Shown here piece after piece: positions 57,749-64,000 of a stretch of 64,000 nucleotides of DNA. Position numbers and translations under genes: made by a program. Each line of letters opens with the position of its first letter. Within the stretch, counting starts at the first letter, position 1. Location of the stretch: positions 485,531 through 549,530 of the forward strand of contig JARWMV010000003.1 in the NCBI GenBank assembly GCA_030998015.1, in the 5' to 3' direction. Below the pieces are notes generated by a model. That model ran no database searches. It was not told where the DNA came from and saw only the letters and a program-made list of their open reading frames with translations. The stretch is from Ceratorhiza oryzae-sativae (taxonomy: Eukaryota; Basidiomycota; Agaricomycetes; Cantharellales; Ceratobasidiaceae).

Positions 57749-59140
57749 ATGGCATCACCAACCCCTGCCCCTGCTTGGGCGAATATGTCTGATGGAGATA
57801 AGGTCATCTACATGCTTCAATCAATGGACGAACTGCGAGAGCGAACCAATAATCTCCAAAATGACATTGGGGACGTCGAACACAATGATAAGACCTACAC
57901 AGACTCACTCGAGGCCAAACTTACCACGAATCAAACAAAAATAGATGCAGATGTGGCCAGATTAGCCACCAATGTCAACAACCTAGTGGGAATGTTAGCC
58001 ATTCTCCAATCCACTATCACACACATTGAAACGCAAATCAACACCTCCACGGGTGGCTCAGGTGCTGTTCAAATACCAGCTCCCTCCAGTACAGCCCAAC
58101 CACAACCAACAGCACCTGCTCCCTCTGGAGGGTCGACTGCAAAAGTTAAGATGGCCGCCCCTCAAAAGTTTGATGGCACAAAACAGGAAGACGCCATCTC
58201 ATTCAGAATTGCATGTGCCAGATACATCAATACAAACATGAGTGGGCATTCAGTTGATCAAGTGGTCGCCTTCATCACCTCTTATCTCGAAGGGTCAGCA
58301 GCTGAATGGGTCAACTCCTACAAGGAATTCGAAATCTTAAACCCCGGAACTGCAATCCCATGGCTTCATGACGCCAACCTGTTTTGGCAGGAATTCACCA
58401 CCCAATATGGGGACTTGAATCGTACTGAAAATAACCGTGACAAATGGTGGAAACTGAAACAATCCAAAACAGTCCAAGACTACCTCACTCTGTTCAACCT
58501 ATACTCGACTGGGCTCAACTACAATGATGCAGCTATGCGTGATCAATTCTACAATGGTTTGTCGTCTGATGTAATGGACAGCATGGTAGCCCAAAATTAC
58601 GATCCCCGCACAAAGACATTCGCCCAGCTCACACAGCGGGCCCTGGAAATTGACTGCCACCTCATTTCTTTCAGTAGCAAGAGGACATCTCATGGGGGTA
58701 ACAAGTCCAGCAGCAACAATGCTTCGACCAGCAGGCCCACGAATAACCCCCAAGGCGCTCCCCAAAAGGAGAAATTCAAGAATGGGGAACAAGTATACAA
58801 GATTAAAGATGGCAGGGCTGTAAAAGGTCAAATTGTAGCCATTGGGCCCAATGCAAAGGGCTTCACGGTTCCAACTGTCCACTACAATGGCAGTAATGCC
58901 AACATACAAGAATCCTTCAAAGACATAAAGAAGGACAACCATCCGCCAGTGGCCCCCAAGGCAAAGGATCCAGACGCAATGGATCTGGATAGTGCAGGAA
59001 AAGGGAAGGGTACAAACACCTGCTACAACTGTGGAGGGCGTGGCCACATTGCCGCCAAATGCCCTTCAGCCAAGATGTCAGGATACGAGGCAGTGGTTGA
59101 GGATGTAGAAACAACCGATGACGAGTCGGTAAAAGAATGA
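57749..59140 (+). CDS. gag: Gag (capsid and nucleocapsid) of chromovirus copy 2
   Basis: 463 residues, intact. The N-terminus 'MASPTPAPAWANMSDGDK' is followed by a coiled-coil-like segment ('LRERTNNLQNDIGDVEHND'), a Ser/Pro linker, and the retrotransposon gag domain ('APQKFDGTKQEDAISFRIAC', 'GSAAEWVNSYKEFEILNPG', 'QYGDLNRTENNRDKWWKL', 'DYLTLFNLYSTGLNY'). One zinc knuckle 'CYNCGGRGHIAAKC' near the C-terminus binds RNA. The stop overlaps the pol start as ATGA (59137-59140), with pol in the -1 frame. The lack of disruption contrasts with pol. Confidence 0.92.
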   Translation: MASPTPAPAWANMSDGDKVIYMLQSMDELRERTNNLQNDIGDVEHNDKTYTDSLEAKLTTNQTKIDADVARLATNVNNLVGMLAILQSTITHIETQINTSTGGSGAVQIPAPSSTAQPQPTAPAPSGGSTAKVKMAAPQKFDGTKQEDAISFRIACARYINTNMSGHSVDQVVAFITSYLEGSAAEWVNSYKEFEILNPGTAIPWLHDANLFWQEFTTQYGDLNRTENNRDKWWKLKQSKTVQDYLTLFNLYSTGLNYNDAAMRDQFYNGLSSDVMDSMVAQNYDPRTKTFAQLTQRALEIDCHLISFSSKRTSHGGNKSSSNNASTSRPTNNPQGAPQKEKFKNGEQVYKIKDGRAVKGQIVAIGPNAKGFTVPTVHYNGSNANIQESFKDIKKDNHPPVAPKAKDPDAMDLDSAGKGKGTNTCYNCGGRGHIAAKCPSAKMSGYEAVVEDVETTDDESVKE

Positions 59141-62100
59141 GCTCAAACTGTGCCAGGGGGGTGGTCTTGGGCACTATGTTACAAAATGCGCATAATGAAA
59201 ATAAAAATATGGAAATGGAATGTATGTCGTTAGGAAACCAATCACAACTACAGTTTTTCTTTCATGCATTCCCTCTGCGCATAACCCCCAAACACAAGTC
59301 TGCATATAACATGAAAAAATTCAACGGATGGGCCATGATTGACTCAGGGGCCACGTCAGTATTTATACATGAAGATTTGGTTAAACAATACCGTATTCCT
59401 ACCGTCACCCTAAAAACACCCAAGAAACTGAGGGTAATCGATGGAAGGGAGATAGACTCTGGGTCTGTGACCCATTACTGCACCTTTGAATTGTGCATTC
59501 AAGAGCACCGAGAGATCCTCAGTGCCTATGTTGTGAATGTTGGCAAAAATGATCTAGTTCTGGGCATGTTGTGGCTCAAATTCCATAACCCAGACATTGA
59601 TTGGGAGGGGAAAGATATGAAGTTCAACTCACCAATATGCTTGAAACACTGCATCACAAAACCCCTACATGTGCAAGCAAACGAACCCAAGGAGCTCCAG
59701 TTGGACTCTATAGACTCCCTCCCAACCAAGTACAGGGAGTTCAAGAAAATATTCGCTGAAGAAGACAACATCCAGCCATTACCACCCCATAGGAAGTGGG
59801 ATATGGAAATAGATTTAAAACCGGATGCCAAGCCAAGGCATGGTCCCATATATAGTGTGGGGGTCAAGGAAGATGCAGAATTGCGCAAAACCTTGGAGCG
59901 CCAACTGAAAGCAGGGCATATCAGACCCTCAAGGTCACCAATGGCATCTCCAGTCATATTTGTCAAAAAGAAGAATGGGAAGCTGCGCATGTGCATCGAC
60001 TACCGGTGACTAAACAAAATGACAGTCTCCAATGTGTACCCACTCCCATGCATCAATGATATTGTGGAGACGCTGCGTGGGGCAAAGATATTCACCAAGT
60101 TTGATCTAAAGTGGGGCTTCAATCTCATATGAATTCGGGAAGGGGATGAATGGAAAGCAGCTTTTAAGACCAAATATGGGCTGTACGAGCCCTTAGTCAT
60201 GCAATTTGGTCAAAAGAATGCACCAGGAACCTTCATGGCCATGATCCGGGAAGAGTTCCAAGACATCGAGGGCATTTATGTGGTAATCTATATGGATGAC
60301 ATATTAGTATTCTCCAAAAACCAGGAAGAACATGATGAACATGTCAAGGAAGTCTTACGTCGCCTTCAAAAAGCTGGCCTATATTGCGCCTTGGAGAAAT
60401 GTGTTTTCGATGTCACTGAAGTTGATTACCTGGGAATAGTAGTGACTCCCCAGGGAATCAAAGTAGACCCAGCCAAGGTTGAAAAGGCTGTTGAATGGCC
60501 AACCCCTACCAACCCAACTGAAGTCCTGGAAGGATTGGGGTTTGCAAATTGGTTGAGGCACTTCATAAAAGACTTTTCGAAAATCACAAGATGTCTTTAT
60601 GAACTTGTCAAGAAGGATGTAAAATGGGAATGGACAGAAGAAAGGGATCAAGCATGGAATCTGCTGAAGCAAAAATTAAAAGAAGCCCCCTCCTAATTCA
60701 GCCAGAGCCCAACAAACCATTCATTTTGGAAACCGACGCCTCAGGCTATGCCACAGGTGCTGTATTATTGCAATATGGAGAGGACGGAATGCTCCACCCA
60801 ATTTCCTATTACTCCAAGGCAATGGTCCCAGCAGAAAGAAATTACGATATCTACAACAAAGAAATGCTGGCAATTATCAAGGCCCTTAAACACTGGCGTC
60901 ATTTGCTAGAAGGGGCTGAACACCCAGTAAACATTGTTTGTGACCACAAGAATTTGGAGTATTGGAAGACAAATCAGCCACTGAACAGTTGGGTCACACA
61001 GTGGCATGAGTTCTTATCCAGGTTCGAATTCAAGATTTTATATATTGAAGGGGCAAAGAATGGCCAGGCAGACATACTCTCTAGGCTGTCAAGACACATC
61101 CCTAAAGAGGGGGGTGAGAGCCAAGCTCTGCTTGTGCAAAACCAATTTTTGGAGCTGAAATCACTATGCCTGCAAGCAATCACACCAGACAATGACCTAG
61201 AACAACTCATTAGGGATGCTATCCCAGGGGATGAACACCTATCAAAAGTCCTAAAAGCCCTAGATGACAATGAGAAGGTCAAAGATTGGGAATGGGATGA
61301 AGGACTCTTACGACACAAGGGCAGAATCTACGTCCCAAATAACAAAGAACTTCGCAAACTGGTCATTGAAAGCCGTCACGATAGCCCAGCAGCAGGACAC
61401 CCAGGACAGTTCAGAACATATGAGTTGTTAAATCGCAAATACATGTGGTTATCAATGAAAAAATCAGTCAACGAATATGTCACACACTGTGAGTCATGCA
61501 TCAGGAACAAGCACAGCAACCAAGTTCCCCCAGGGCTCTTAAACCCAATACCTGCACCAGAAAAACCTTGGGAGGAAATCACTTACGATCTGATCACTGG
61601 GCTACCCCTGTCAGAGGGATTTGATGCCATATTTACAGTTGTCGACCGCCTGACAAAAATGGTCCACTTTATTCCATGTCAATCAGAAGCCAGTGCTATG
61701 GATTGCACCAACCTGTTCCTAACCTATGTATGGAAACTTCATGGGTTACCACGGAAAACAATCTCAGACCGTGGCCCCAACTTTGCATCCAAATTCTTAA
61801 GGCACTTATACAAATGACTGGATATAAAACCCTCCTACTCCACAGCATACCACCCTCAGACAGATGGCCAGTCCGAACGGGCCAACCAAGTAGTGGAAGG
61901 GTACATCAGACACTATGTATCAGACAGACAAGATGACTGGGTCTCACTCCTACCATTAGCTGAATTTGCCTACAATAATGGTGTCAACGCCTCAACTGGC
62001 AAATCACCATTCTTTGCAAACTATGGTTTCCACCCAAGGCTAGCAGTCGGGGACAGGGAGGAACCAGAACTCCCTTTAGCGGACAACCATGCAGAATGGC

Positions 62101-62666
62101 TCCAAAAGGGCCATGATGAACTTAAGGCAGCCCTGGAAATAGCAAACCAGAGGATCAAGGAATACTACGACCAGAAGCATCAGACTCCTGAAGCTATTAA
62201 GGTTGGGGACAAAGTCTGGCTTGATACCAAAAACATATGGACACAGCAGGCCTCCAGGAAACTGGCCCACAAAAGAGTTGGACCATTCAAGGTGGTAGCA
62301 CAACATGGCACACATGCCTACAAATTGGACCTACCGATAACCATGAAAATACACCCAGTGTTTCATGTCTCACTCCTGACCAAATATAAAGACGACCCCT
62401 ATGGCCATCAGGTTCCCCCACCACCACCTGTGGTAACTCCTGAAGGGGAAGAAGAATTCGAAGTGGAACAGATCATAAAGTCACAATACAACAAAAGATC
62501 TAACATCTTTGAATACTATGTCAAGTGGCTCGGCTACGACAAGCGACAATGGTTAACCTATGATGACCTGGTGAACGCGCCAGAACTCATCGCCAACTAT
62601 GTCAAGTCGCACCCAAAGGCACCCCAGGACCCCCATGCCTTGAAGGGGGGAAGTGTCACGAACTGA
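59137..62666 (+). pseudogene. pol: Pol of chromovirus copy 2 (three stops, one frame break)
   Basis: Domains in order: retropepsin ('MIDSGATSVFIHED', Asp at 59341); reverse transcriptase ('VKKKNGKLRMCIDYR', catalytic 'VVIYMDDILVFS' near 60290); RNase H ('FILETDASGYATGAVLLQ'); integrase HHCC ('HDSPAAGHPGQFRTYE', 'HCESC') and core ('YDLITGLP', 'SDRGPNFASKF', 'AYHPQTDGQSERAN'); chromodomain ('EFEVEQIIKSQYN', 'YYVKWLGYDKRQWLTYDDL', about 62450-62600). In-frame TGA codons lie at 60007, 60130 and 61815. A CCCCC run near 60690 is one base shorter than in copy 1 and shifts the frame. The chromodomain presumably directs integration to marked chromatin. Confidence 0.92.
62642..62653 (+). other. Polypurine tract
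   Basis: GAAGGGGGGAAG lies directly before the 3' LTR, the usual plus-strand primer of LTR elements. The same tract precedes the 3' LTR of copy 1. Confidence 0.8.
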
Positions 62667-63029
62667 CACGCATATATCCACTCTATAATATTTTCTCAAT
62701 TTACTACATTTTATGAGATCATCTTCAAAACATACTTGCCTTTTATGGTATATCTGTGTCATGTGACTCATGGAATGTTCCGGACTGGTAGCCGAGATGT
62801 ATTTCAACTCCAATGTGAAATTCCGCAGTTCCGCAGTCGCTTCTACTGCTTCTATCTCTTATCTGCCGTGACTCACTGTACGGACTTGTTTGTTATGATG
62901 TGGCTCGTACTATGTATATAAACCAGGTCAAGTTCGCAGAGGACTCCTCAAGAACTTGACCTCTCGTCAAATACAAGTTCTTTCATTTTCTTACTGTTTT
63001 CCTCGTTGCCTGACTTGTCGTCGTTGACA
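62654..63029 (+). repeat. 3' LTR of chromovirus copy 2
   Basis: 376 bp; differs from the 5' LTR at seven positions, all transitions. Followed at once by GCGTC, the target duplication. Confidence 0.93.
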
Positions 63030-63269
63030 GCGTCCCAATTGGGCTGGCTGCCAGATCAGGTGTGTATGCTGTGACCAAAACAGCTAAATTTACATTGGGG
63101 GACCAACCAAGACTCCATCAAATTCATCCATTTCCTGCAACAACACTAATGGGATGATCCTGTGGCCACAAAATTTCTTCATAGCCCAGGCAGCCTGACT
63201 GCCCAAGAGGCCAGTGAGATATGCATGAACAAACTGCTGGGAGTGTGCAGCAAACCTTGAGCATGTTTA

Positions 63270-64000
63270 GATATGAATAAAAACTAACAATGAATGTACA
63301 TACTCTCTAGTCAATTCCAACTTTACCAAGTCCAGTGTGTTTAGCATGTTTTGCTTGAGATCAGCCTCTAAGCTTGAGCAGGGTGAGTCTTGATACATGT
63401 GTTTTGTGGTGCCCCAGCATTGTTCAATTGGGTTCAGTTTGCAGTAGTATTTCAGAAGATATAGAACTGAAAAACCTTCAGCTTTGGCTAGAGTTTGAAT
63501 AATCAATTTTTGGGTGAGGATATTGGGCTGGTTCATCATTGTACAGCTAGCACAGCAGTTTGTTGAGCTGGGCAGACACCCTTGCTTGTTGTCATTTGTT
63601 GCTGTGAATACAAGCTTGAGTTTTCAAGCATTGGGGATGTTCTGCTCCCCTAGAATCATCACCAGACCTTTAAAGACACCTTGAAGCCTTTCAATCAGAT
63701 GGTCTGAGGGGTGATACAGCTGTTGAGTTGTCCTGTCAGGCAGGATTGCAGGTGTGTAGTTGATTTTGATTTTCTTGCCTGACAGCCTTATCTCTTCTCC
63801 TCCCACCTTTTGGGATGGACTGAGTGTCATTTTACTGACATTGGACAAGTTTTCAGGCAGCTTGGTATGGATTGTCACATTGTTGAAGACAAAGACATGG
63901 TCTTTATTTGGGTACTGCTTCTTGACAATTGCCATTGCATGCACCAGTTGTTGTACAACATGAGCTGTCCCAAACCAGCCATCATGCTGTTTCCCTGCAC
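63270..64000 (-). pseudogene. DDE transposase remnant (Tc1/mariner-like), running off the window edge
   Basis: Minus-strand frames 63944-63624 and 63539-63267 read as one broken transposase. 'HVFVFNNVTIHTKLPENL' corresponds to the second catalytic strand, with Asn where the catalytic Asp is expected. 'LYLLKYYCKLNPIEQCWG' carries the downstream catalytic Glu block typical of basidiomycete DDE endonucleases. The two frames are separated by shifts and stops, and the upstream part lies beyond 64000. The gene is CG-poor, and the Asp-to-Asn change fits a G-to-A transition. Confidence 0.7.

Larger units (their letters stand above)
56086..63029 (+). mobile_element. Ty3/gypsy chromovirus, copy 2 (young, nearly complete)
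   Basis: 6,944 bp. Both LTRs are 376 bp (56086-56461, 62654-63029) with 7 differences, all transitions, six of them at CpG. Perfect 5-bp duplication GCGTC at 56081-56085 and 63030-63034. Order: LTR, self-complementary priming site, ORF0, gag, pol (protease, RT, RNase H, integrase, chromodomain), polypurine tract, LTR. Pol has three in-frame stops and one single-base frame break, so the copy as written is not autonomous. Chromodomain plus self-priming places it with Tf1/sushi-type chromoviruses. Confidence 0.93.

Noticed and set aside
60130..60132. TGA as selenocysteine or programmed readthrough codon
   Set aside because: Other stops and a frame break occur in the same gene, fungi lack general selenocysteine use, and a CpG mutation explains it more simply.

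Overview
This window looks like nuclear DNA of a filamentous basidiomycete. Host genes carry many short introns of about 50-65 bp with GT/AG borders. The gene families (DM9/DUF3421 proteins, a GH128-type glucanase, a DUF6534-type membrane protein, a Kar5/Tht1-like protein, a basidiomycete-style DDE transposase and a Ty3/gypsy chromovirus) fit an Agaricomycete such as Rhizoctonia/Ceratobasidium. The organism is inferred from family content, not proven.

Region 1 (about 1-41.6 kb) is gene-dense host DNA. In order it holds: an F-box-like gene (-); a broken SAM-methyltransferase copy (+); a Dus4-like tRNA-dihydrouridine synthase (+); a THEM6-like thioesterase-fold protein (+); a secreted GH128-like glucanase (-) divergent from a disordered nuclear protein with SUMO-interacting-like motifs (+); a small cysteine-rich secreted, possibly GPI-anchored protein (+); a 155-bp inverted repeat; Kar5-like (-); a DM9 protein (-); an unrecognised disordered gene (+); a DM9-like protein with a Lys/Asp tract (-); a vacuolar Ca2+/H+ exchanger (+); methyltransferase copy 2 (+); a polysaccharide lyase family 8 gene (-); a 5'-truncated LINE with perfect target-site duplication; methyltransferase copy 3 (+); a secreted A1 aspartic protease (+); and a DUF6534-like membrane protein (+).

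Region 2 (about 42-64 kb) is a nested transposon block. A full-length but inactive chromovirus copy lies on the minus strand (46419-55158). It carries three nested solo LTRs and a 132-bp hAT-like MITE, each with its own target-site duplication. A younger copy lies on the plus strand (56086-63029) with 376-bp LTRs and a perfect 5-bp duplication. A decayed DDE transposase lies at the right edge.

The chromovirus is the most interesting object. It has a pre-gag reading frame (ORF0) with a CCHC knuckle and a coiled coil. Its gag and pol overlap as ATGA. The sequence just inside the 5' LTR is complementary to the predicted 5' end of its own mRNA, as in Tf1-type self-priming. The older copy is almost stripped of CpG, and six of seven LTR differences in the younger copy are at CpG positions, which points to cytosine methylation.

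Caution: many otherwise well-conserved genes contain one-base frame breaks, mostly in short homopolymers. Several may be assembly errors, so calls of 'pseudogene' are provisional.
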